Shown piece after piece: positions 14,784 to 23,269 of a stretch of DNA of 23,823 bases. Both the position numbers and the translations under genes were made by a program. How positions within the stretch are numbered: position 1 is the stretch's first letter; every line of letters begins with the position of its first letter. The notes under the pieces were generated by a model. It did not search any database, was not told the DNA's origin, and saw only the letters and a program-made list of their open reading frames with translations. Origin of the DNA: an uncultured Collinsella sp. (GTDB lineage Bacteria > Actinomycetota > Coriobacteriia > Coriobacteriales > Coriobacteriaceae); assembly GCA_902494295.1 (NCBI GenBank), contig CABUSL010000015.1, positions 1-23,823 on the forward strand. The letters are read 5' to 3'.

Positions 14784-16751
14784 CTAGCGCAGGGAGCGCA
14801 GGCCGCCGGCATCCTTGTCGAGCACCGTAAAGCGTACGGCATCCAGGTGCTCCAAGATGCTGATGGCGCGTTTGCGCGACACGCCCAGGACCTCGCGCAG
14901 CACGCTCGTGGTGGCAGCGCCGCCGGCTGCCTCAATGGCGGCGGCGACGAGCTCGCGCGCATGGGCCTCGGCGGCAGCGGACAGGGCAACGTCGCGCTCG
15001 ACCTTAACGATCGAGCGGTTGAGCGAAAGCTCGCGCAGGGCACGCGTCATGGTGTCGCGATCGAGCTGCAGCTGCTCGCCCATCTCGGGTAACGTCGGCG
15101 CATCGAGGCCGGCCTCGTCCAGCAAGGCAACGATACACTCGCAGGCCTCGCGCACCACACGCGCAGCGGCGGCTGCAGAGTGCGGGTCGAACACCTCGGC
15201 GCCTTCGGCGGCACAAACGCCGCGCGAGCAGCCCTCGGCAATCAAGGCCGCGGCAACGGCATCGTCGGCAGCAGGCCAGGCAGCATGGGCGACGGCGCCG
15301 GGCGTAAAGCCCGTCTCCTTAGGAGCCGCCGCGTGCATGGCCGACAGGGTCGCCGCAAGCGTGTCCATCGCAGCGTCGAGCACGACAGTACTCGTGTACA
15401 GCGCCACATCGCCCGCGGTAAGCTCACACACCACGCCCTCCGCCACCAGCGCGCGCAGCGCAGTATCAACATCTCCGGCAGCCATATCCAGCGCCACAGC
15501 GACATCGGCAGCCGCCACCGGCAGTGCCTGCAGCGCCAGCCACGAATCCACCGCGCCGGTAACATCCCCGGCCTCGAGCGCCGCATATAATGCGCGCTCC
15601 CCTGCAGAGAGCTCGCGTGAACGACGGCAACGCGACAGCAGCACGCGACCGCCGCCAATGAGCATGACCGGCGAATACGACAGCACCACGGCATGGTCTC
15701 CGGCGCGCAGCGGCAGTGGCTCCTCCAGGCGCACCTGCACGGTACGGGTCTCGCCCACCGCCATGGGGGCCTCACCCTCCAAAAGCATGATGCGGCCGAC
15801 GACTTCGGCCGTGCCGGCCATCACATGCACGCGCGCGCCCGACTCGATCACACGCGGCTTGGCGCCCTCGCGGCCCAGGTAGGTGAACGTCATCATTAAG
15901 CGCAACGTCTGACCAAAACGGTCTGCCACGCCCAGCATCTCGCCGCGGTCAAGTGCCGCGACACCGTCACCAACCAGGTTGAGCGCCACGCGTTGCCCAG
16001 GCAGCGCGCGCGGCGTATCGCCATGCACCTGAATCCCGCGCACACGACAGACCGTACGCGACGGCAAAGCCATCAGCTCGTCGCCCACCGCAACCGGCGC
16101 ATCGCGCAGCGTTCCCGTCACGACGGTACCGACGCCCTTAATCGTAAAGCAGCGGTCAATCGGCAGGCGTGGCGCGGCATCGCTCCGATCGGAACGGTCG
16201 CGGCAGGCATCCCAGCAAACACCCACCTGCTCGTCAAGCACCGCAAGCAGCCCGTCGATCCCCTCGCCCGTCTTAGACGACACGGGCACGATCGGCGCAC
16301 CCGCAAACACGGTACCCGACAAAAAGTCATCGACATCGAGCTCGGCAAGCTCGGTCATCTCGGCATCGGCCAGGTCGCACATGGTCAGCGCGACCACCAT
16401 ATGCGTAACGCCCAGCAGCTCCAGCACATGCACGTGCTCGCGGGTCTGCGGCATCACGCCCTCGACGGCCGAAACCACCAGCACGGCAACGTCGATGCCT
16501 GTCGCGCCCTGCACCATGGCGCGCAAGTAATGGGCATGCCCCGGCACATCGACCAGGCCGACGATCTTGCCACTCGGCAGCGCCAGCTCGCCAAAGCCCA
16601 GCTCCACGGTCATACCGCGACGGCGCTCAACCTCCAGACGGTCGGGATTCTTGCCGGTCAACGCCTCGATCAGCGCCGACTTACCGTGGTCGACGTGGCC
16701 CGCCGTACCTACGATAACGGGGCATTCTACCAACGCTTGAACCTCACTCAT
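14784..16751 (-). CDS. selB: Selenocysteine-specific elongation factor SelB
   Basis: A 655-residue GTPase that brings Sec-tRNA-Sec to the ribosome at UGA codons marked by a SECIS RNA. The G1 loop is GTAGHVDHGKSALI near residues 15-28, G3 is DVPGHAHYLRAM, and G5 is SSKTGEGIDG. The G4 position reads ALTMCDLAD, where NKxD or TKxD is usual, so the lysine is replaced by methionine. EF-Tu-like domains II and III follow, and the C-terminal third is a series of winged-helix modules that bind the SECIS hairpin, ending GVSRKRAISILEHLDAVRFT. The ATG at 16751 overlaps the selA stop by ATGA, giving coupled translation. The frame extends eight codons further upstream but inside selA. Confidence 0.97.
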   Translation of the reverse strand: MSEVQALVECPVIVGTAGHVDHGKSALIEALTGKNPDRLEVERRRGMTVELGFGELALPSGKIVGLVDVPGHAHYLRAMVQGATGIDVAVLVVSAVEGVMPQTREHVHVLELLGVTHMVVALTMCDLADAEMTELAELDVDDFLSGTVFAGAPIVPVSSKTGEGIDGLLAVLDEQVGVCWDACRDRSDRSDAAPRLPIDRCFTIKGVGTVVTGTLRDAPVAVGDELMALPSRTVCRVRGIQVHGDTPRALPGQRVALNLVGDGVAALDRGEMLGVADRFGQTLRLMMTFTYLGREGAKPRVIESGARVHVMAGTAEVVGRIMLLEGEAPMAVGETRTVQVRLEEPLPLRAGDHAVVLSYSPVMLIGGGRVLLSRCRRSRELSAGERALYAALEAGDVTGAVDSWLALQALPVAAADVAVALDMAAGDVDTALRALVAEGVVCELTAGDVALYTSTVVLDAAMDTLAATLSAMHAAAPKETGFTPGAVAHAAWPAADDAVAAALIAEGCSRGVCAAEGAEVFDPHSAAAAARVVREACECIVALLDEAGLDAPTLPEMGEQLQLDRDTMTRALRELSLNRSIVKVERDVALSAAAEAHARELVAAAIEAAGGAATTSVLREVLGVSRKRAISILEHLDAVRFTVLDKDAGGLRSLR

Positions 16752-18205
16752 CGGCGCACCGCCTTGGCAACGCATGCGGCAAGCGTCGATGCCGCTGTCT
16801 CGATATCGCGGTCGCCCACGAGTGTGCGCACATCAAACAAAATGCGATCGTGCGAGGTTCGCGTGACAACCGGCGTGTCGAAGTCCTGGACAAGCGAGCG
16901 CTTGAGCGCGTCGACCGTCAGGCGCTCGTCAACAAGACGCACGGCAACGCACATCGTCGGCAGCTCAACGGTAGGCAGCGAACCACCACCGGGGGTCGAC
17001 GATTCCTCGACAATCTCCAACTCAACGGCGCACGGGCAACCGGCCTTATCGAGCCCGGCAACCATACGATCGCGCAGCTTGCGGGCACGTCGCTCCAAAT
17101 GAGCCTGCGGAAGCGTGAGCATGTTGAGCACCGGAATATCTCGATGGGCAACATCGGCGCCGTCCATGTAGATTCGCAGCGTGGCCTCGAGCGCCGACAG
17201 AGCCAGTTTGCCCGGACGCAGAGCGCGCATGAGCGGATGTGCGCCGCAGGCCTGGACCAGATCGCGACGGCCCATGATAATGCCCGCCTGTGCGGCACCG
17301 AGCAATTTATCGCCCGAGCACGACACCAGATCGAGCCCTGCTGAAACCGAAGCCGGCGTGGTTTCTTCGCCGCCGCGCACCAAGATGTCGTCAGGCAACA
17401 GCGCCCCCGAGCCCTGGTCCTCATAGAACAGCAGGCCGTGCTTATGGGCCAGTGCGGCGAGCTCCTTTGAGCTCACTTCCTCGTGAAAACCCTCGATGCG
17501 ATAGTTGGAAGGATGAACCTTCAGGATCATGGCCGTTTCGGGCGTGATGGCGCGCTCATAGTCGCCCAGATGCGTGCGGTTGGTGGCGCCGACCTCGACG
17601 AGTTTGGCACCCGAGGCCGCCATGACGTCGGGAATGCGGAAACTGCCGCCAATCTCGACAAGCTCGCCGCGGCTGACGATAACCTCTTTGCCCGCGGCAT
17701 GAGTCGCCAGCACCAGCAGCACCGCGGCGGCGTTGTTGTTGACGACCAGCGCGTCCTCGGCACCGGTGAGTGAGCGGATCAGCTGCGCGGCGTGCTCCTT
17801 GCGCGACCCGCGCGAACAGGTGTCCACACTGTACTCGAGCGTGCTATACCCGCGCGCAACCTCGGCCACGGCCTTGGCGGCCGACTCCGCGAGCGGGGCT
17901 CGACCCAGATTGGTATGGATAACAACACCCGTGGCGTTGACGGCGGGACGCAGGCTCGGCAGCGCGGAGCGGTGCGCGCGAAATTCAATGGCCGATGCCA
18001 GCTCGCGCTTGGAGCGCGGATCGGCGCCGGCACGAATCGCGGCGCGCTCCTCGTCGAGCTCGGCCGTGACGGCGGCATGCGCCACCGCGTCGCAGGTCTC
18101 CCCCGCCGCCTTCACCACCGGCCACTCGGCAAGCAGCTCGTTGACGGAAGGAATGGCGCGCAGGCGGGCGCGCACCTCATCGGACATGTTCTGGCTATCG
18201 CTCAT
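16748..18205 (-). CDS. selA: L-seryl-tRNA(Sec) selenium transferase
   Basis: A 485-residue PLP enzyme that converts Ser-tRNA-Sec to Sec-tRNA-Sec with selenophosphate. Visible signatures: INTNLGRAP-type segment (VVIHTNLGRAPL) near residue 95, YSVDTCSRGSR, NNNAAAVLLVL, EIGGSFRIPDVM, and the PLP-binding lysine K300 in SCSGDKLLGAAQAG. The RGE/RTH region (VGATNRTHLGDY) is as in bacterial SelA. Length is normal. The start has AAAGG 8 bases before the ATG. It follows the molybdopterin oxidoreductase by 75 bases and overlaps selB. Selenophosphate synthase (selD) is not in the window. Confidence 0.97.
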   Translation of the reverse strand: MSDSQNMSDEVRARLRAIPSVNELLAEWPVVKAAGETCDAVAHAAVTAELDEERAAIRAGADPRSKRELASAIEFRAHRSALPSLRPAVNATGVVIHTNLGRAPLAESAAKAVAEVARGYSTLEYSVDTCSRGSRKEHAAQLIRSLTGAEDALVVNNNAAAVLLVLATHAAGKEVIVSRGELVEIGGSFRIPDVMAASGAKLVEVGATNRTHLGDYERAITPETAMILKVHPSNYRIEGFHEEVSSKELAALAHKHGLLFYEDQGSGALLPDDILVRGGEETTPASVSAGLDLVSCSGDKLLGAAQAGIIMGRRDLVQACGAHPLMRALRPGKLALSALEATLRIYMDGADVAHRDIPVLNMLTLPQAHLERRARKLRDRMVAGLDKAGCPCAVELEIVEESSTPGGGSLPTVELPTMCVAVRLVDERLTVDALKRSLVQDFDTPVVTRTSHDRILFDVRTLVGDRDIETAASTLAACVAKAVRR

Positions 18206-18280
18206 GTGCGGCCTTTCAAAACCAAGGGCAGATCAGTCGGTCGTTCATCAAAAACCAGCCGAATCAATCCACTGAATCAA

Positions 18281-20398
18281 TCAGTCGTTATTATCCTCGC
18301 GCGCCGCGATCTTTTCCACGCGAACGGCGTTTTCCTGGGTGAGCGCGGCACCCGTCAACGGGTCCCAGCGTAGCGGCGTGTGGTCGAGCGGCCCGACACC
18401 CAGGGCCTGCCGGCCACCACTCTCAGCACCGAATGCGCGTCCGCCGGGAGCAGCCGACGTGAAGATGCACGCCGGATGCAGATAGGGCGTCGTCTCCACG
18501 CGCACGCGATCGCGGCCCATATCGCTCACGAGTTCCACGACCTCGCCATTGGCGATACCCATGCGTGCGGCAACATCGGCATTCATCTGCACAGCGTCCA
18601 AGTCGGAACCCGCCTCGGCGGCACCTGCCGCCGCGAGCCTGCGCGAGGTGTGTGACTCAAAGGGACGGTTACCGCTAATGAGACGAAACATCCCCGGGCC
18701 GGGCTCCACCATGGGCGCGATCCAGTTGGGCATACGACCCATGCCAACTCGCTCCCATACGTCGCTTGCCAGCGCAATCTTGCCGCCGTCGAGCGGAATA
18801 ACGGGCTCACCTGTGCGCGGCGGCAACGGCACGCCCGTATCGGCCCAACCGCGCTCCTTAAGCGCAGCGAGGTCAATTCCAAACGGCGACACCTGGGCAG
18901 CCGCCAGATCGTCAGACGTAAACTGGAAATACTCACCCACGCCACAGGCCTGCGCCAGACCGGCAAAGATCTCCCGCCCCGGTCTCGTGTCGTCATGCAA
19001 AATGGGCAACACGGCGTTGCGGTAGAACACCCGCGAATCGTTGGCGCCCACGACTGTGCCCACGCCGCGGTCGGCCTCCAGATACGTCACATCGGGCAGC
19101 ACGAAGTCAGAAGCACGCGCCGTCTCGGACCAGCGAATATCAATCGTCACGAGTAAGTCGAGCTGCTGCAAAATTCTCAGCCACGCCCCAGCATTGCCAT
19201 AGCCCGCACCAGGGTTACTGGCATAGACGATGAGTCCACGCAAATCGCCGGCAAGAATCGACTGACCGATGGTCGTGCACAGGCCGCGCTCGGGATCGAC
19301 GAGCGGATAGCGCTGGGACCCCAGCTTGGTCCCACGCGGCACCGGCGGCGTCGCAAAGCGCGCGGGATCGAGGTCGCCCAACACAAGCGGCGTGGGCGGA
19401 TTGAGCGCGCCGCCCGCATGCCCGATGCAGCCCAGCAGCACATCGACCAAGCAGATAGCGCGCGCGGTCTGGGTGCTATTGGCATACGCGATACCGATGC
19501 CACCATGAAAGCCCGCATCCACCACAGCGGCAGGCGCGGCGGCAGCGAGATCGCGCGCCGTGGCGACAATCTCTGCGGCCGGCACGTCGCACATCGACTC
19601 GGCCCACTCGGGCGTCCAAGGACGGGCCGCCTGCGCCAGCTCGTCAAAACCCGTGGTATAGCGGGCAACGAACTCGTGGTCGTACAAGTCCTCGGCAATC
19701 AGCACGTGGGCGATGCCCAGCAGTAGTGCCAAATCGCAGCCCGGGCGCACGCGCAGCCAGCGGTCGGCAAGCGCGGCGGAGCCGCTGCGCCGGGGGTCGA
19801 CCACGATAATCTTCGCCCCGCGCCGGCGCGCATCGTTGAGCGCATCGACGGCCCCCATCGTCGATGAATCGACGATGGAACGCCCCAGGTACATGATGCA
19901 GTCGGTATGTGCCAGGTCGGAGGCGGGGCTATAGCCCAGGCTGTGCTCCCAACCGGTAAGTCGGCTTACCTCGCAGGCGCCATCGGCACCGTACACGTTG
20001 GGCGAGCCCAACGCATGCATAAAGCGATACGCCCAGTAGCGGTCGAACGAGGGAACGCCGAGCGTCATGCCCAGCGCGCGCGGACCATGCCCGTCAACAA
20101 TCCCCAAAAGGCGCTCGGCAATCTGAGCAAACGCCTCGTCCCAGGTAATCGCATCGAACCCCGAGCCATCCCGGCGGCGTCGCATGGGGTGCACAATGCG
20201 GTCGCGCTCGTCAAACGGCATTGCCAGGCGATGGCGCCCGCGGGCGCACAGGGCACGCGCCGCGCACGGATGCCCCACAACCGGCAACTCAGCCACCACA
20301 CGACCGTCCTCAACGCGTGCCGCAAAGGCGCAATCGGCATAGCATCCCCCGCATGTGGTCACCACGGCGCGACCGTCACGCTTCACAGCAGATGCCAT
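18281..20398 (-). CDS. Molybdopterin oxidoreductase, DMSO-reductase family (substrate uncertain)
   Basis: A 705-residue bis-MGD enzyme. The N-terminal 4Fe-4S site is C16, C19, C23 and probably C51 (TTCGGCYADCAF ... RALCARG). The likely molybdenum ligand is C142, in NVYGADGACEVSR. Formate dehydrogenases carry Sec or Cys followed by His here; this protein has Cys-Glu, so I do not call it FdhF. C-terminal MopB elements include SGNRPFESHTSR and a closing dihydropterin-contact domain. There is no twin-arginine signal, so it acts in the cytoplasm. I choose ATG 20398 (AAAGGGG about 8-14 bases upstream) over ATG 20464, whose extension is hydrophobic. It sits between focA and selA. Its partner subunits are not evident; a formate-related or sulfur-compound role is possible. 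Confidence 0.85.
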   Translation of the reverse strand: MASAVKRDGRAVVTTCGGCYADCAFAARVEDGRVVAELPVVGHPCAARALCARGRHRLAMPFDERDRIVHPMRRRRDGSGFDAITWDEAFAQIAERLLGIVDGHGPRALGMTLGVPSFDRYWAYRFMHALGSPNVYGADGACEVSRLTGWEHSLGYSPASDLAHTDCIMYLGRSIVDSSTMGAVDALNDARRRGAKIIVVDPRRSGSAALADRWLRVRPGCDLALLLGIAHVLIAEDLYDHEFVARYTTGFDELAQAARPWTPEWAESMCDVPAAEIVATARDLAAAAPAAVVDAGFHGGIGIAYANSTQTARAICLVDVLLGCIGHAGGALNPPTPLVLGDLDPARFATPPVPRGTKLGSQRYPLVDPERGLCTTIGQSILAGDLRGLIVYASNPGAGYGNAGAWLRILQQLDLLVTIDIRWSETARASDFVLPDVTYLEADRGVGTVVGANDSRVFYRNAVLPILHDDTRPGREIFAGLAQACGVGEYFQFTSDDLAAAQVSPFGIDLAALKERGWADTGVPLPPRTGEPVIPLDGGKIALASDVWERVGMGRMPNWIAPMVEPGPGMFRLISGNRPFESHTSRRLAAAGAAEAGSDLDAVQMNADVAARMGIANGEVVELVSDMGRDRVRVETTPYLHPACIFTSAAPGGRAFGAESGGRQALGVGPLDHTPLRWDPLTGAALTQENAVRVEKIAAREDNND

Positions 20399-20465
20399 CT
20401 CGATTACCCCTTTCATCAGCCAAACACAACAGGCCAACAGCCCGACAACGAGCCCCAGACCCAAA

Positions 20466-20500
20466 TAGCCTCCCGCACGGCAACGCCCCGCGGGAGGCCC
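20466..20500 (-). terminator. Terminator-like hairpin after focA
   Basis: A perfect 9-bp GC-rich stem (20468-20476 with 20490-20498) and a 13-base loop, followed on the minus strand by TATTTGGG, 22 bases after the focA stop. The short T-tract suggests partial termination, leaving some read-through to the oxidoreductase and sel genes. Confidence 0.55.
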
Positions 20501-20520
20501 AACGTCAAACAGACGGTACC

Positions 20521-21360
20521 TTACGCCTCGGACTTCTTAGCGTAGATAAACCAGTAGCCGAGCGCGATCAGAACCGCGCCGCCCACGATGTTGCCCAGCG
20601 TGGCGGCGGACAAGTTAAACGCAATGCCCGCAGCGTTGAGTGCATCGGCGCCGGCGACGTCGGCACCATAGCCGAACGCGTGCATCACGGCACCCATGGG
20701 CAAAAAGTACATGTTGGCGACGCAGTGCTCAAAACCGCAGGCCACAAAAGCGGCGATGGGCAGCAGAATGCCCACAACCTTATCGACCACGGTCTTGCCG
20801 GCGGTACCGATCCACACGGCCAGGCACACAAAGATGTTGCACAGGATGCCACGGAAGAAGATCGTCACCCAGTCGATCGTCACCTTGCCGGCGGCGACGC
20901 TCACCATGGAATTGGCGACCGCCTCGCCGTTGAGCTTGTAAATGCCGGCCATATACACCAAAAAGACGATGAACAGGGCACCGACAAAATTGCCGACCCA
21001 CACGACGACCCATGCCTTGAGCATCTGAGCCAGGGTGATCTTTTTGCTCTTGAGCGCGCAGACCATAAGCGAATTACCGGTAAACAGCTCGGCGCCGCAC
21101 ACCAGTACCAGCACCAGGCCCAGGCAAAAGCACAGACCGCCCACGACGCGCTGGGCACCCCAGCCCAGCGTGCTGTCGCTCAAGAACACGGTAAAGAACA
21201 GGCCACCGAAGGCAATAAACGCACCGGCGAACATTGCCAACAGAAAGGCCTTTGCGACCGGCAGGTTGGCCTTGGTCACGCCGGCGGCCTCGGTCTTGGC
21301 CTCGATCGCGGCGGGTGCCAGGCAATCGGGAGCGGGGTACTCCACCTTGGAATCTGCCAT
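20521..21360 (-). CDS. focA: Formate/nitrite transporter family channel (FocA-like)
   Basis: A 279-residue FNT family membrane protein with about six hydrophobic segments, expected to form a pentameric inner-membrane channel. Family signatures: GGLFFTVFLSD, VLVCGAELFTGN (loop motif of FNT channels), VGNFVGALF, RGILCNIFVCLAVW, and FEHCVANMYFLP with the central conserved histidine that gates anion passage. The start is ATG 21360; the frame extends 11 codons further but without a better ribosome site. It lies 39 bases after hycI, so it is co-transcribed with the formate hydrogenlyase genes, which argues for formate over nitrite as substrate. Confidence 0.92.
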   Translation of the reverse strand: MADSKVEYPAPDCLAPAAIEAKTEAAGVTKANLPVAKAFLLAMFAGAFIAFGGLFFTVFLSDSTLGWGAQRVVGGLCFCLGLVLVLVCGAELFTGNSLMVCALKSKKITLAQMLKAWVVVWVGNFVGALFIVFLVYMAGIYKLNGEAVANSMVSVAAGKVTIDWVTIFFRGILCNIFVCLAVWIGTAGKTVVDKVVGILLPIAAFVACGFEHCVANMYFLPMGAVMHAFGYGADVAGADALNAAGIAFNLSAATLGNIVGGAVLIALGYWFIYAKKSEA

Positions 21361-21399
21361 GTCAATCACTTCTTTCCTAATCAGCAGGGACAAGCGCTC

Positions 21400-21903
21400 C
21401 TATTGCTCTTGTCCCAAGCGGACAAAGTGGGAAAAGTCGTTGGCGGCCACGGCGTCGTACACGGCGTTGACGGCGTCAAAGACCTCCGGGGACATAGGGT
21501 TGTAGAACTCCGTGTCGCCCGGCTGAATCCCAACGAAGACGATATCATCACACGATTGTTCGATTTCCTCGATCAGAATCGACAAAGGAAGCGAATGCGT
21601 GGTGAACATCGACTTGCGGGCCACATCGCGCTTGTCGAGCAAGCGGATGGACCCGACGGGCAGCGCCATGTCGGCGGCATCGACCAAGACCAGGCGAGGC
21701 GGACGCTCGCGCTTGACCTCGATGATATCGTCCTCGGGCGTTTGGCCTCCGTCGATGGTGTACCAACCGGCGATGGGTGCGTCTTCCATCTTTTTGGAGA
21801 GCACGGGGCCGGCGGCATCGTCGGCACGCAGCACGCTTCCCGCCGTGAGCACGATACCCGCAAACGGGGCGCCGTTCACACGTCCATCCACAACGCGACC
21901 CAT
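21400..21903 (-). CDS. hycI: Hydrogenase 3 maturation endopeptidase HycI
   Basis: A 167-residue nickel-dependent peptidase that removes the C-terminal tail of the formate-hydrogenlyase NiFe large subunit after nickel insertion. The metal-binding residues of the family are visible: Asp in RADDAAGPVL, Asp in LVDAADMALP and His in FTTHSLPLS. The IDGGQTPEDDI and FVGIQPGDTEFYNPM segments match the HycI branch rather than HyaD/HybD. The ATG shares one base with the hycH stop (TAATG). The substrate protein is not encoded in the window. Confidence 0.94.
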   Translation of the reverse strand: MGRVVDGRVNGAPFAGIVLTAGSVLRADDAAGPVLSKKMEDAPIAGWYTIDGGQTPEDDIIEVKRERPPRLVLVDAADMALPVGSIRLLDKRDVARKSMFTTHSLPLSILIEEIEQSCDDIVFVGIQPGDTEFYNPMSPEVFDAVNAVYDAVAANDFSHFVRLGQEQ

Positions 21904-22484
21904 TACTGCAACCTCCCCGTCAGATACACGCCCGACACATCGCGCACGCGCTCAACCAGATCGCGAAACTTCATTAAGAACGCGACCTGCTGGGCATGCA
22001 GGCCAAAGTCGTCGTCGAACACCGAGATGCCGGCCTTGGCCGACCCGCGAAAACCGCGCTCGTCGAGCAGCGCATCGCAGGCCTCGAGCAGCGACGGCAC
22101 CGCCGCTTTGTCGAGCTGGCACTCGCCAAAGGAGCGGATGGCCTCGAACTTGGTCTTGGCCTCCCCCTCTGGTAGCACGTCGACGAGCGAATAGAACACG
22201 TTCACCGGCACCGACAGGCGCGGCTCAAAGCAGTCGAGCACGCCGGTGTGGTGGCCCACGGCGAGCGTGTAGTACAGCACGTCGCAGGCCTCCTGGGGAA
22301 CGTCTTCCTCGGTCTCCACAAACTTACGCGTGAGCTCATAGAAGACCACCTGGTCGGGCGCATGGCCCAGGCAGGGGTCGGCGACGCCTTCGGCGGCCTC
22401 GTCGCTTGCGCGCGAAGCATCGCCAAAGGAGCCGCCGAGCATGCCGGGGCCCGCAAAGTAACCAGAGCGGTCCGTGAGCTCCAT
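21903..22484 (-). CDS. hycH: Formate hydrogenlyase assembly protein HycH
   Basis: A 193-residue protein. The core, DQVVFYELTRKFVETEED through YYTLAVGHHTGVLDCFE, matches HycH of enteric formate hydrogenlyase, an accessory factor for assembly of the hydrogenase large subunit that is not itself in the final complex. The C-terminal VYLTGRLQ is also typical. Compared with the enteric protein it has roughly 45 extra N-terminal residues, rich in Gly, Asp and Ala. The ATG directly follows the hycG stop, with GGAGG 7 bases before it inside hycG. An internal start would remove the extension, but the spacing supports the long form. Confidence 0.93.
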   Translation of the reverse strand: MELTDRSGYFAGPGMLGGSFGDASRASDEAAEGVADPCLGHAPDQVVFYELTRKFVETEEDVPQEACDVLYYTLAVGHHTGVLDCFEPRLSVPVNVFYSLVDVLPEGEAKTKFEAIRSFGECQLDKAAVPSLLEACDALLDERGFRGSAKAGISVFDDDFGLHAQQVAFLMKFRDLVERVRDVSGVYLTGRLQ

Positions 22485-23267
22485 CTAGCGACCTCCGGCC
22501 AGCACCAGATCCTGCAGCGCCGAGTAGACCTCAACGCGGCGCGGATCGTCCTGCTTGTCGATGAGGAGCGCCATGGCACCGCGGATATCGCCCTTGGGCG
22601 CGCCCTCGAGCGTATCCATAAACTCGTTGGCCAGGTCGCGGCCGTAACGGTAGCCGCTCATGGCGCGAGCCTCGCGCTCGATGGCAACGCGCAGCTTGTA
22701 CGGCACGCCGGGGTGCAGGATATCGGCCTGCTCGCCGGCGGCCTCCACCGTGGTCTCGGCATGGAGCTTTTGGTCCAGCAGACCGAGCGCCATGGCAAAG
22801 CCGTAGACGGTCTGCGCGGGGCTGGGCGGGCAGCCGGGGATGTAGACATCGACCGGCAAAATCTTATCCGTGCCGCCCCAGACGCAGTAGTTGTCGTAGA
22901 AGATGCCACCGGTGCAGCCGCACGCGCCATAGGACACCACGATCTTGGGATCGGGTGCGGCCTCAAAGGCGCGCAGGGCCGGCATGCGCATGGCACGCGT
23001 CACGGCACCGGTATACAGCAGCACATCGGCGTGACGGGGCGAAGGCACGACCTTGATGCCAAAGCGCTCGACGTCGAAGACGGGCGTGATGGAACCGAAG
23101 ATCTCGATTTCGCAGCCGTTGCAGCCGCCGCAGTCAACGCGGTAGACGTACACCGAGCGCTTGATCTTCTTAAGAAGGGTCGCCTTGGCCTTCTCGATGC
23201 TCTCGTCGAGCTCGATCTTGGTCGGGCGGTACTGAAGCCGCTCGGGCAAAAGCGTGGGTTCGGCCAT
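22485..23267 (-). CDS. hycG: Formate hydrogenlyase small subunit HycG (NuoB-like)
   Basis: A 260-residue subunit that carries the 4Fe-4S cluster nearest the NiFe site, homologous to NuoB. The four cluster cysteines lie in DCGGCNGCEIE, YGACGCTGG and IPGCPPSP. It also shows ADVLLYTGAVTRAM, as in HycG and HyfI. Expected location is the cytoplasmic face of the membrane, in the peripheral arm of the complex. The ATG is preceded by GAGGAG overlapping the hycF stop region, two bases after hycF, so translation is probably coupled. Confidence 0.95.
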   Translation of the reverse strand: MAEPTLLPERLQYRPTKIELDESIEKAKATLLKKIKRSVYVYRVDCGGCNGCEIEIFGSITPVFDVERFGIKVVPSPRHADVLLYTGAVTRAMRMPALRAFEAAPDPKIVVSYGACGCTGGIFYDNYCVWGGTDKILPVDVYIPGCPPSPAQTVYGFAMALGLLDQKLHAETTVEAAGEQADILHPGVPYKLRVAIEREARAMSGYRYGRDLANEFMDTLEGAPKGDIRGAMALLIDKQDDPRRVEVYSALQDLVLAGGR

Positions 23268-23269
23268 GG

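Noticed and set aside
14384..15043. Long N-terminal extension of mobA
   Set aside because: It would read through tRNA-Sec, its terminator and the end of selB; MobA proteins are about 200 residues.
18206..18280. Repeated ATTGATTC words between the oxidoreductase and selA
   Set aside because: Two short copies in a 75-base gap are too little to call a repeat or operator.
19950..19990. Selenocysteine at the active site of the molybdopterin oxidoreductase
   Set aside because: The ligand position is a Cys codon and the frame has no internal TGA; naming it fdhF would not be supported.
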